A program made the position numbers and the translations under genes. A stretch of 64,000 bases of DNA from Limnomonas spitsbergensis (taxonomy: Eukaryota > Chlorophyta > Chlorophyceae > Chlamydomonadales): positions 2,863,001 to 2,927,000 of the forward strand of contig JAYJMM010000119.1 in the NCBI GenBank assembly GCA_037349105.1. Reading direction: 5' to 3'. Positions 1 through 13,050 of this stretch are shown piece after piece; within the stretch, counting starts at the first letter, position 1; every line of letters starts with the position of its first letter. The notes beneath the pieces are model-generated. The model saw only the letters and a program-made list of their open reading frames with translations, ran no database searches and was not told where the DNA came from.

Positions 1-3000
1 CTCACTAAACTGGCGACTGATGCAGGGCCCAGATCTCACCTAACTGGCGACTGATGCAGGACCCAGACCTCACTTAACTGGCGACTGATGCAAGACCCAG
101 ATCTCACCTAACTGGCGACTAATGCAGGACCCAGACCTCACTTAACTGGCGACTGATGCATGACCCAGATCTCACTTAACTGGCGACTGATGCAGGACCC
201 AGATCTCACCTAACTGGCGACTGATGCATGACCCAGACCTCACTAAACTGGCGACTGATGCATGACCCAGATCTCACTAAACTGGCGACTGATGCATGAC
301 CCAGACCTCACTTAACTGGCGACTGATGCAGGACCCAGATCTCACTTAACTGGCGACTGATGCAGGACTCAGATCTCACTAAACTGGCGACTGATGCATG
401 ACCCAGACCTCACTTAACTGGCGACTGATGCAGGACCCAGACCTAACTAAGCTGGCGACTGATGCAGGACCCAGATCTCACTTAACTGGCGACTGATGCA
501 GGACCCAGACCTCACTAAGCTGGCGACTGATGCATGACCCAGACCTCACTAAACTGGCGACTGATGCAGGATCCAGACCTCACTTAACTGGCGACTGATG
601 CAGGACCCAGACCTCACTAAACTGGCGACTGATGCAGGACCCAGATCTCACTAAACTGGCGACTGATGCATGACCCAGACCTCACTAAACTGGCGACTGA
701 TGCAGGACCCAGATCTCACCTAACTGGCGACTGATGCATGACCCAGACCTCACTAAACTGGCGACTGATGCATGACCCAGATCTCACTAAACTGGCGACT
801 GATGCATGACCCAGACCTCACTTAACTGGCGACTGATGCAGGACCCAGATCTCACTTAACTGGCGACTGATGCAGGACTCAGATCTCACTAAACTGGCGA
901 CTGATGCATGACCCAGACCTCACTTAACTGGCGACTGATGCAGGACCCAGACCTAACTAAGCTGGCGACTGATGCAGGACCCAGATCTCACTTAACTGGC
1001 GACTGATGCAGGACCCAGACCTCACTAAGCTGGCGACTGATGCATGACCCAGACCTCACTAAACTGGCGACTGATGCAGGACCCAGATCTCACTAAACTG
1101 GCGACTGATGCAGGACCCAGACCTCACTTAACTGGCGACTGATGCAGGACCCAGACCTCACCAAACTGGCGACTGATGCAGGACCCAGACCTCACTAAGC
1201 TGGCGACTGATGTAGGACGCAGACCTCACTAAACTGGCGACTGATGCATGACCCAGACCTCACTAAACTGGCGACTGATGCAGGACCCAGACCTCACTTA
1301 ATTGGCGACTGATGCAGAACCCAGACCTCACCAAACTGGCGACTGATGCAGGACCCAGATCTCACTTAACTGGCGACTCATGCAAGACTCAGATCTCACT
1401 TAACTGGCGACTGATGCAGGACCCAGATCTCACCTAACTGGCGACTGATGCAAGACCCAGATCTCACCTAACTGGCGACTGATGCAGGACCCAGACATCA
1501 CTTAACTGGCGACTGATGCAGAACCCAGATCTCACCTAACTGGCGACTGATGCAGGACCCAGATCTCACCTAACTGGCGACTGATGCAGGACCCAGACCT
1601 CACTTAACTGGCGACTGATGCAGGACCCAGATCTCACCTAACTGGCGACTGATGCAGGACCCAGAACTCACCTAACTGGCGACTGATGCAGGACCCAGAC
1701 CTCACTTAACTGGCGACTGATGCAAGACCCAGATCTCACCTAACTGGCGACTGATGCAGGACCCAGACCTCACTTAACTGGCGACTGATGCAGAACCCAG
1801 ACCTCACCAAACTGGCGACTGATGCAGGACCCAGACCTCACTTAACTGGCGACTGATGCAGAACCCAGACCTCACTAAACTGGCGACTGATGCAGGACCC
1901 AGACCTCACTTAACTGGCGACTGATGCATGACCCAGACCTCACTTAACTGGCGACTGATGCAAGACCCAGATCTCACCTAACTGGCGACTGATGCAGGAC
2001 CCAGACCTCACTTAACTGGCGACTGATGCAGAACCCAGATCTCACCTAACTGGCGACTGATGCAGGACCCAGATCTCACCTAACTGGCGACTGATGCAGG
2101 ACCCAGACCTCACTTAACTGGCGACTGATGCAGGACCCAGATCTCGCTAAGCTGGCGACTGATGCAGGACCCAGATCTCACCTAACTGGCGACTGATGCA
2201 GGACCCAGACCTCACTTAACTGGCGACTGATGCAGGACCCAGACCTCACTTAACTGGCGACTGATGCAGAACCCAGACCTCACTAAACTGGCGACTGATG
2301 CAGGACCCAGACCTCACTAAGCTGGCGACTGATGCATGACCCAGATCTCACCTAACTGGCGACTGATGCAGGACCCAGACCTCACTTAACTGGCGACTGA
2401 TGCAGGACCCAGATCTCACCTAACTGGCGACTGATGCAAGACCCAGACCTCACCTAACTGGCGACTGATGCAGGACCCAGATCTACCTTAACTGGCGACT
2501 GATGTAGGACGCAGACCTCACTTAACTGGCGACTGATGCATGACCCAGACCTCACTTAACTGGCGACTGATGCATGACCCAGACCTCACTAAACTGGCGA
2601 CTGATGCAGGACCCAGAGCTCACTAAGCTGGCGACTGATGCAGGACCCAGATCTCACTTAACTGGCGACTGATGCAGGACCCAGACCTCACTAAGCTGGC
2701 GACTGATGCATGACCCAGACCTCACTAAACTGGCGACTGATGCAGGACCCAGATCTCACTAAACTGGCGACTGATGCAGGACCCAGACCTCACTTAACTG
2801 GCGACTAATGCATGACTCAGATCTCACTAAACTGGCGACTGATGCAGGACCCAGATCTACCTTAACTGGCGACTGATGTAGGACGCAGACCTCACTTAAT
2901 TGGCGACTGATGCATGACCCAGACCTCACTTAATTGGCGACTGATGCATGACCCAGACCTCACTAAACTGGCGACTGATGCAGGACCCAGATCTCACTAA

Positions 3001-6000
3001 GCTGGCGACTGATGCAGGACCCAGATCTACCTTAACTGGCGACTGATGTAGGACGCAGACCTCACTTAACTGGCGACTGATGCATGACCCAGACCTCACT
3101 AAACTGGCGACTGATGCAGGACCCAGACCTCACTTAACTGGCGACTGATGCAGAACCCAGACCTCACCAAACTGGCGACTGATGCAGGACCCAGATCTCA
3201 CTTAACTGGCGACTCATGCAAGACTCAGATCTCACTTAACTGGCGACTGATGCAGGACCCAGATCTCACCTAACTGGCGACTGATGCAAGACCCAGATCT
3301 CACCTAACTGGCGACTGATGCAGGACCCAGACATCACTTAACTGGCGACTGATGCAGAACCCAGATCTCACCTAACTAGCGACTGATGCAGGACCCAGAT
3401 CTCACCTAACTGGCGACTGATGCAGGACCCAGACCTCACTAAACTGGCGACTGATGCAGGACCCAGATCTCACCTAACTGGCAACTGATGCAGGACCCAG
3501 AACTCACCTAACTGGCGACTGATGCAGGACCCAGACCTCACTTAACTGGCGACTGATGCAAGACCCAGATCTCACCTAACTGGCGACTGATGCAGGACCC
3601 AGACCTCACTTAACTGGCGACTGATGCAGAACCCAGACCTCACCAAACTGGCGACTGATGCAGGACCCAGACCTCACTTAACTGGCGACTGATGCAGAAC
3701 CCAGACCTCACTAAACTGGCGACTGATGCAGGACCCAGACCTCACTTAACTGGCGACTGATGCATGACCCAGACCTCACTTAACTGGCGACTGATGCAAG
3801 ACCCAGACCTCACTTAACTGGCGACTGATGCAGGACCCAGACCTCACTTAACTGGCAACTGATGCAGAACCCAGATCTCACCTAACTGGCGACTGATGCA
3901 TGACCCAGATCTCACCTAAATGGCGACTGATGCAGGACCCAGACCTCACTTAACTGGCGACTGATGCAGGACCCAGACCTCACTTAACTGGCGACTGATG
4001 CAGAACCCAGACCTCACCAAACTGGCAACTGATGCAGGACCCAGACCTCACTTAACTGGCGACTGATGCAGAACCCAGACCTCACTTAACTGGCGACTGA
4101 TGCAGGACCCAGACCTCACTTAACTGGCTACTGATGCAGGACCCAGACCTCACTTAACTGGCGACTGATGCAAGACCCAGATCTCACCTAACTGGCGACT
4201 GATGCAGGACCCAGACCTCACTTAACTGGCGACTGATGCAGAACCCAGATCTCACCTAACTGGCGACTGATGCAGGACCCAGACCTCACTAAACTGGCGA
4301 CTGATGCAGGACCCAGACCTCACTTAACTGGCGACTGATGCAGGACCCAGATCTCACCTAACTGGCGACTGATGCAGGACCCAGATCTCACCTAACTGGC
4401 GACTGATGCAGGACCCAGACCTCACTTAACTGGCGACTGATGCAGGACCCAGACCTCACTTAACTGGCGACTGATGCAGAACCCAGACCTCACTAAACTG
4501 GCGACTGATGCAGGACCCAGACCTCACTAAGCTGGCGACTGATGCATGACCCAGATCTCACCTAACTGGCGACTGATGCAGGACCCAGACCTCACTTAAC
4601 TGGCGACTGATGCATGACCCAGATCTCACCTAACTGGCGACTGATGCATGACCCAGATCTCACCTAACTGGCGACTGATGCAGGACCCAGACCTCACTAA
4701 GCTGGCGACTGATGCAGAACCCAGACCTCACTAAACTGGCGACTGATGCAGGACCCAGACCTCACTTAACTGGCGACTGATGCAAGACCCAGATCTCACC
4801 TAACTGGCGACTGATGCAGGACCCAGACCTCACTTAACTGGCGACTGATGCAGAACCCAGATCTCACCTAACTGGCGACTGATGCAGGACCCAGATCTCA
4901 CTTAACTGGCGACTGATGCAAGACCCAGACCTCACTTAACTGGCGACTGATGCAGGACCCAGATCTCACCTAACTGGCGACTGATGCATGACCCAGATCT
5001 CACCTAACTGGCGACTGATGCAGGACCCAGACCTCACTTAACTGGCAATTGATGCAAGACCCAGATCTCACCTAACTGGCGACTGATGCAGGACCCAGAC
5101 CTCACTTAACTGGCGACTGATGCAGAACCCAGACCTCACCAAACTGGCGACTGATGCAGGACCCAGACCTCACTTAACTGGCGACTGATGCAGGACTCAG
5201 ACCTCACTAAACTGGCGAGTGATGCATGACCCAGACCTCACTAAACTGGCGACTGATGCAGGACTCAGATCTCATTAAACTGGCGACTGATGCAGGACCC
5301 AGATCTCACTAAACTGGCGACTGATGCATGACCCAGACCTCACTAAACTGGCGACTGATGCAGGACTCAGACCTCACTAAACTGGCGACTGATGTAGGAC
5401 CCAGACCTCACTTAACTGGCGACTGATGCAGGACCCAGATCTCACTTAACTGGCGACTGATGCAGGACTCAGATCTCATTAAACTGGCGACTGATGCAGG
5501 ACCCAGATCTACCTTAACTGGCGACTGATGCAGGACCCAGACCTCACTTAACTGGCGACTGATGCAAGACCCAGATCTCACTAAACTGGCGACTGATGCA
5601 TGACCCAGACCTCACTAAACTGGCGACTGATGCAGGACTCAGACCTCACTAAACTGGCGACTGATGTAGGACCCAGACCTCACTTAACTGGCGACTGATG
5701 CAGAACCCAGATCTCACTTAACTGGCGACTGATGCAGGACTCAGATCTCATTAAACTGGCGACTGATGCAGGACCCAGATCTACCTTAACTGGCGACTGA
5801 TGTAGGACGCACACCTCACTTAACTGGCGACTGATGCATGACCCAGACCTCACTAAACTGGCGACTGATGCAGGACCCAGATCTCACTAAACTGGCGACT
5901 GATGTAGGACCCAGACCTCACTTAACTGGCGACTGATGCAGGACCCAGATCTCACTAAACTGGCGACTGATGCAGGACCCAGACCTCACTAAACTGGCGA

Positions 6001-9000
6001 CTGATGCAGGACCTAGATCTCACTTAACTGGCGACGGATGCATGACCCAGACCTCACCTAACTGGCGACTGATGCAGGACCCAGATCTACCTTAACTAGC
6101 GACTGATGTAGGACGCACACCTCACTTAACTGGCGACTGATGCAGGACCCAGACCTCACTAAACTGGCGACTGATGCAGAACCCAGACCTCACTAAACTG
6201 GCGACTGATGCAGGACCCAGATCTCACTAAACTGGCGACTGATGCATGACCCAGACCTCACTAAACTGGTGACTGATGCAGGACCCAGATCTCACTTAAC
6301 TGGCGACTGATGCAGGACCCAGATCTCACTTAACTGGCGACTGATGCAGGACCCAGATCTACCTTAACTGACGACTGATGTAGGACGCAGACCTCACTTA
6401 ACTGGCGATTGATGCATGACCTAGACCTCACTAAACTGGCGACTGATGCAGGACCCAGATCTCACCTAACTGGCGACTGATGCATGACTCAGATCTCCCT
6501 TAACAGGCGACCGATGCAGGAACCAGATCTCACTTAACTGGCGACTGATGCATGACCCAGATCTCACTAAACTGGCGACTGATGCAGGACCCAGATCTCA
6601 CTAAACTGGCGACTGATGCATGACCCAGATCTCACTAAACTGGCGACTGATGCATGACCCAGATCTCACCTAACTGGCGACTGATGCAGGACCCAGACCT
6701 CACTTAACTGGCAACTGATGCAAGACCCAGATCTCACCTAACTGGCGACTGATGCAGGACCCAGACCTCACTTAACTGGCGACTGATGCAGAACCCAGAC
6801 CTCACCAAACTGGCGACTGATGCAGGACCCAGACCTCACTTAACTGGCGACTGATGCAGGACTCAGACCTCACTAAACTGGCGACTGATGCATGACCCAG
6901 ACCTCACTAAACTGGCGACTGATGCAGGACCCAGATCTCACTAAACTGGCGACTGATGCATGACCCAGACCTCACTTAACTGGCGACTGATGCAGGACCC
7001 AGATCTCACTAAACTGGCGACTGATGCAGGACCCAGATCTCACTAAACTGGCGACTGATGCAGGACCCAGACCTCACTAAACTGGCGACTGATGCAGGAC
7101 CCAGACCTCACTAAACTGGCGACTGATGCAGGACCCAGACCTCACTAAACTGGCGACTGATGCAGGACCCAGATCTCACTAAACTGGCGACTGATGCATG
7201 ACCCAGACCTCACTAAACTGGCGACTGATGCAGGACCCAGATCTCACTTAACTGGCGACTGATGCAGGACCCAGATCTCACTTAACTGGCGACTGATGCA
7301 GGACCCAGATCTACCTTAACTGACGACTGATGTAGGACGCAGACCTCACTTAACTGGCGATTGATGCATGACCTAGACCTCACTAAACTGGCGACTGATG
7401 CAGGACCCAGATCTCACCTAACTGGCGACTGATGCATGACTCAGATCTCCCTTAACAGGCGACCGATGCAGGAACCAGATCTCACTTAACTGGCGACTGA
7501 TGCATGACCCAGATCTCACTAAACTGGCGACTGATGCAGGACCCAGATCTCACTAAACTGGCGACTGATGCATGACCCAGATCTCACTAAACTGGCGACT
7601 GATGCATGACCCAGATCTCACCTAACTGGCGACTGATGCAGGACCCAGACCTCACTTAACTGGCAACTGATGCAAGACCCAGATCTCACCTAACTGGCGA
7701 CTGATGCAGGACCCAGACCTCACTTAACTGGCGACTGATGCAGAACCCAGACCTCACCAAACTGGCGACTGATGCAGGACCCAGACCTCACTTAACTGGC
7801 GACTGATGCAGGACTCAGACCTCACTAAACTGGCGACTGATGCATGACCCAGACCTCACTAAACTGGCGACTGATGCAGGACCCAGATCTCACTAAACTG
7901 GCGACTGATGCATGACCCAGACCTCACTTAACTGGCGACTGATGCAGGACCCAGATCTCACTAAACTGGCGACTGATGCAGGACCCAGATCTCACTAAAC
8001 TGGCGACTGATGCAGGACCCAGACCTCACTAAGCTGGCGATTGATGCATGACCCAGACCTCACTAAACTGGCGACTAATGCAGAACCCAGATCTCACTAA
8101 ACTGGCGACTGATGCATGACCCAGACCTCACTAAACTGGCGACTGATGCAGGACTCAGACCTCACTTAACTGGCGACTGATGCAGGACCCAGACCTCACT
8201 TAACTGGCGACTGATGCAGGACCCAGATCTCACTTAACTGGCAACTGATGCAGGACTCAGATCTCACTAAACTGGCGACTGATGTAGGACCCAGATCTAC
8301 CTTAACTGGCGACTGATGTAGGACGCAGACCTCACTTAACTGGCGACTGATGCATGACCCAGACCTCACTTAACTGGCAATTGATGCAGGACCCAGATCT
8401 CACTAAACTGGCGACTGATGTAGGACCCAGACCTCACTTAACTGGCGACTGATGCAGGACCCAGACCTCACTAAACTGGCGACTGATGCAGGACCCAGAC
8501 CTCACTAAACTGGCGACTGATGCAGGACCTAGATCTCACTTAACTGGCGACTAATGCATGACCCAGACCTCACTAAACTGGCGACTGATGCAGGACCCAG
8601 ATCTACCTTAACTGGCGATTGATGTAGGACGCACACCTCACTTAACTGGCGACTGATGCATGACCCAGACCTCACTAAACTGGCGACTGATGCAGGACCC
8701 AGATCTCACTAAACTGGCGACTTATGCATGACCCAGACCTCACTAAACTGGCGACTGATGCAGGACTCAGACCTCACTAAACTGGCGACTGATGCAGGAC
8801 CCAGACCTCACTTAACTGGCGACTGATGCAAGACCCAGATCTCACCTAACTGGCGACTGATGCAGGACTCAGACCTCACTAAACTGGCGACTGATGCAGG
8901 ACCCAGATCTACCTTAACTGGCGACTGATGCAGGACCCAGATCTACCTTAACTGGCGACTGATGTAGGACCCTGACCTCACTTAACTGGCGACTGATGCA

Positions 9001-10050
9001 GGACTCAGACCTCACTAAACTGGCGACTGATGCAGGACCCAGACCTCACTAAACTGGCGACTGATGCAGGACCTAGATCTCACTTAACTGGCGACTGATG
9101 CAGGACCCAGACCTCACTAAACTGGCGACTGATGCAGGACCCAGATCTACCTTAACTAGCGACTGATGTAGGACGCACACCTCACTTAACTGGCGACTGA
9201 TGCATGACCCAGACCTCACTAAACTGGCGACTGATGCAGGACCCAGATCTCACTAAACTGGCGACTGATGCATGACCCAGACGTCACTTAACTGGCGACT
9301 GATGCAGGACCCAGATCTCACTTAACTGGCGACTGATGCAGGACCCAGATCTCACCTAACTGGCGACTGATGCAGGACCCAGATCTACCTTAACTGACGA
9401 CTGATGTAGGACGTAGACCTCACTTAACTGGCGACTGATGCATGACCTAGACCTCACTAAACTGGCGACTGATGCAGGACCCAGATCTCACCTAACTGGC
9501 GACTGATGCATGACTCAGATCTCCCTTAACTGGCGACCGATGCAGGACCCAGATCTCACTAAACTGGCGACTGATGCAGGACTCAGATCTCACTAAACTG
9601 GCGACTGATGCAGGACCCAGATCTCACTTAACTGGCGACTGATGCAGGACTCAGACCTCACTAAACTGGCGACTGATGCAGGACCCAGATCTCACTAAAC
9701 TGGCGACTGATGCAGGACCCAGACCTCACTAAACTGGCGACTGATGCATGACCCAGACCTCACTGAACTGGCGACTGATGCAGGACCCAGACCTCACTTA
9801 ACTGGCGACTGATGCAGGACCCAGATCTCACTTAACTGGCGACTGATGCAGGACTCAGACCTCACTAAACTGGCGACTGATGCAGGACCCAGATCTCACT
9901 TAACTGGCGACTGATGCAGGACCCAGATCTCACTTAACTGGCGACTGATGCAGAACCCAGACCTCACCAAACTGGCGACTGATGCAGGACCCAGACCTCA
10001 CTAAACTGGCGACTGATACAGGACCCAGACCTCACTGAACTGGGGACTGA
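1..10050. repeat. 34-bp satellite array (about 295 copies), intronic
   Basis: The unit is 34 bp and contains the core ACTGGCGACTGATGCA followed by a variable GGACCCAGAYCTCACYTA part. Spacing was checked at the first units (positions 9 and 43). Copies differ at a few recurrent sites: GGAC/TGAC/AAGAC/GAAC after TGCA, ACCT versus ATCT, and TTAAC/TAAAC/CTAAC. Larger blocks are also repeated in register. A marked variant with CCCTTAACAGGCG recurs 952 bp apart (28 units), and another 510 bp apart (15 units). The array begins before the window. It ends about 30 bp from the last USP exon seen here, so it lies in an intron of that gene. No open frame runs through it and there are no unique spacers, so it is not CRISPR. 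Confidence 0.97.
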
Positions 10051-10080
10051 CGCACTGAGGACTCCCAGCCCCTGCAGTAC

Positions 10081-13050
10081 CCGTAGTGCCAGGATGTACT
10101 GGATGTACAGCTCCAGAAAACACGTGTTAGTGGCGCGCTCGGTGGGCAGCGCTACCTTGATGCCTGCCGTCACAGGATATGAGTATACGACCATGTCGGG
10201 GTCGGGGCTTAGGATGAGCAGCTATGGGTATTGGGCCGTCTTACATCGCTGCAGGTGCTGTGCTGTTGTTGCAAAATCAAGGCAACCACCTATAGCCTTC
10301 TCCAAAAGGGCCAGACACAGTAAACAGGGAGGGAACGGGATAACCAGGATATTTAACTACCAGAGGGGCACAGACCATTATGAAAGCATTAAGCATGCCT
10401 TCCTTGTCAGGGGGGACACACTGTTAAGCATGCCTTCCTTGTCAGGGGGGACACACTGTTAAGCATGCCTTCCTTGTCAGGGGGGACACACTGTTAAGCA
10501 TGCCTTCCTTGTCAGGGGGGACACACTGTTAAGCATGCCTTCCTTGTCAGGGGGGACACACTGTTAAGCATGCCTTCCTTGTCAGGGGGGACACACTGTT
10601 AAGCATGCCTTCCTTGTCAGGGGGGACACACTGTTAAACATGCCTTCCTTGTCAGGGGGGACACACTGTTAAGCATGCCTTCCTTGTCAGGGGGGACACA
10701 CTGTTAAGCATGCCTTCCTTGTCAGGGGGGACACACTGTTAAGCATGCCTTCCTTGTCAGGGGGGACACACTGTTAAGCATGCCTTCCTTGTCAGGGGGG
10801 ACACACTGTTAAGCATGCCTTCCTTGTCAGGGGGGACACACTGTTAAGCATGCCTTCCTTGTCAGGGGGGACACACTGTTAAGCATGCCTTCCTTGTCAG
10901 GGGGGACACACTGTTAAGGCAAACACAAATTTTAAAGAACTGGTCTGAGACCTCGCCAGTTTGTCCAGGCACTAAATTCTGAGACATGTAAGCTGCGTAA
11001 AAGCATAACAAGATGGATCCCAGGCAGCTAGCAGCAACATCACATACCAACAAGTACCGGTACCCGTATACAACACTGGCATCGATACGCCTACCCGAGC
11101 TGCGCGTCCCCCCTGGTACAAGACAAGAGTTATGTGCGTCTGTTATGTCTGAACCCAACCAGCCAGGACCACAAGGTAAGCTCGCCACAGTGTCTCAGCC
11201 TCTCCCTCAGGCCCGGAATTGACAATCACAAACACAAAATATGTGGCTTGCTGTGTGAACCCAACAAGCCAGCTACGCGAGGTGCGCTCACCAGAGTACC
11301 CCAGCCTCTCCCCCAGGCCCCCAGCTACGAGCACAAATGCCGACCGCCCAGCCTCGGCGAGTCCAGCCTCCTCCAGCTCAAGGTGCTCTATCGCACAGAG
11401 GTGGAAAGACAGGGTGTCAAGGTGTGAGCAGCTCGGGTCAGCAGGCAAGAGCAAAGACCAGCAGGCAAGCAGCTCAGGCCAGGAGCCAAACAGATATGGC
11501 CAGGAAACAAACAGCGCAGGTGGCAAAACCAATGTGCCCAGGAGGCCTGAAGCTAAGGCCAGCAGGCGAGCAGCCAAGGCCAGCAGGCAAGCAGCTCAGG
11601 CCAGGAGCCAAACAGATATGGCCAGGAAACAAACAGCGCAGGTGGCAAAACCAATGTGCCCAGGAGGCCTGAAGCTAAGGCCAGCAGGCGAGCAGCCAAG
11701 GCCAGCAGGCAAGCAGCTCAGGCCAGGAGCCAAACAGATATGGCCAGGAAACAAACAGCGCAGGTGGCAAAACCAATGTGCCCAGGAGGCCTGAAGCTAA
11801 GGCCAGCAGGCGAGCAGCCAAGGCCAGCAGGCAAGCTGCTGAATATGAGTAACCAACTAAGCACTAAGCGGCCAAGGCCATGCAACCATGGCTTACCAAC
11901 GCACCTGGGGAAGCGAAGTCCAGACGCTCGACTTTGGGAATGTAGCCCTCAAAAGGGTTGCGACCTGTTTCGGAAGGGGTTCACACTTCACACATTTGCT
12001 AGGAGCAGCTTTAGGTGATCTGCAGAGGAGATCACACTCGAATTCAAAAAGGAAATCCTCCTGATCTGCTTCTCTTCCAGCTCTGCACAGAAGCGACACT
12101 TGCACCCAGAGTCCAATCCAGATCAGATGTCCAGAGGCCTTAGTCCATGCAAAATATAAAGAGCATCTGTCAAATTGTGCATGGTTGGGGCAAGTCCCGA
12201 AGTCTGCATCTTCCAGCACACCCGGACCTGAATCCAGCCTGCCAGATATACAAGCCGCACCTAATCTAGATCTGCATTCGCCCAATAGTGAGCTACGAGC
12301 ATGAACAGCCTTTGAAGCCCCTTTCCTCATGCAATGCCCATTCCCCAAAGTGTTTCTTTTCTATGACTCGGATACAATTCAGCTACACTCCAACCTCTGG
12401 CCAGAGGCCCCAGGTGTGGCCAGTCATGCTGCTTTGGCCGCTGTCCATAAGTCTGCCCTGATTTTGTCTCAATCGGGTCTCTGGCAGCCGCAGGGCCTGC
12501 TGTCAATGGTGGCCTCTTGACCGATAAAATGACGACTGGTTTCCCACATATCACAAATTCAAGCTCACCCTCCTTGGAATCTTGCAGCAGGTGCTTGGCA
12601 TTTGAAATATACGCGGAGAGGCCGCCGTGGTAGCTGCAGACAACACGGGGGGATGGCTGGGGCAATCAGTATATGGCATCCCAATCAGAGATCCCAATGC
12701 ATCATCCAAGACAGAACAGTCAGGTCAGGCAAAGTTCCTGCAGACCCCTCACCATAGTACATTGAGGGCAGCAGCTGTAATCGTCAAACACATATAGTCC
12801 AGGCCCGCAATCATCAAACGCCTCTTCAGAATCACAGTTATGATGGCTCAAAATTGTCCAACGCCTCATCATAATCAAAGTTGTGATGGCCCGCACTATC
12901 CCGGTGGTGGACACCTCACCTTGCATCGAGGGCGGACAGCTGAGCCACCAAGCGGCGCTTGTCGTCGTCAGCAGTGCCAGGTGTCGGCCAGCTACTCATT
13001 AAATGGCCTTGTCCAACATCCAGCAGGCAGCGTAACCGCCAGGCCACCTC
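10081..13050 (-). CDS. USP: UDP-sugar pyrophosphorylase, N-terminal part (5 exons, partial)
   Basis: The enzyme makes UDP-sugars from UTP and sugar-1-phosphates in nucleotide-sugar salvage (known for the family). Exons in order on the minus strand are 13050-12920, 12633-12569, 11964-11905, 11387-11292 and 10163-10081, with matching phases and 145 codons in all. They encode, in turn, a segment with GQGHLMSSWP and DDDKRRL, then YHGGLSAYISNAKHLL, then RNPFEGYIPKVE, then the nucleotide-binding loop FVLVAGGLGERLGYSG, then IKVALPTE and CFLELYIQYILAL. This order matches the first quarter of plant USP. The first 25 or so residues were not found; a start exon must lie right of 13050. The remainder lies left of the window, beyond the satellite-filled intron. 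The last donor (CGG|gtactg) is weak. Other introns carry the 35-bp and 122-bp arrays. Confidence 0.88.
10391..10915. repeat. 35-bp minisatellite, 15 nearly identical copies
   Basis: The unit begins AAGCATGCCTTCCTTGTCAG and ends with a G-run and ACACACTGTT. Starts at 10391, 10426 and onward to 10881 give a 35-bp period. I saw only one substitution among all copies (AAACATGCC near 10636), so the array is recent or strongly homogenised. It sits in the USP intron between the exon carrying the nucleotide-binding loop and the next exon. Short open frames in it are a by-product of the repeat. Confidence 0.97.
11434..11836. repeat. 122-bp tandem repeat, a little over 3 copies
   Basis: The landmark GCAGGCAAGC occurs at 11461, 11583, 11705 and (changed after it) 11827, giving a 122-bp period. 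The unit is purine-rich with internal CAGGC and AAGGCCAGCAGGC sub-repeats. It lies in the USP intron between the exons at 11905-11964 and 11292-11387. Long open frames on the plus strand here are repeat artefacts. Confidence 0.92.

Noticed and set aside
1..10050. CRISPR-like appearance of a long regular repeat
   Set aside because: Units are joined head to tail with no unique spacers, no cas genes, and the surrounding genes are eukaryotic and spliced.
11219..12018. Plus-strand Lys/Ala/Gln-rich frames
   Set aside because: They derive from the 122-bp repeat and lie opposite USP exons and introns.
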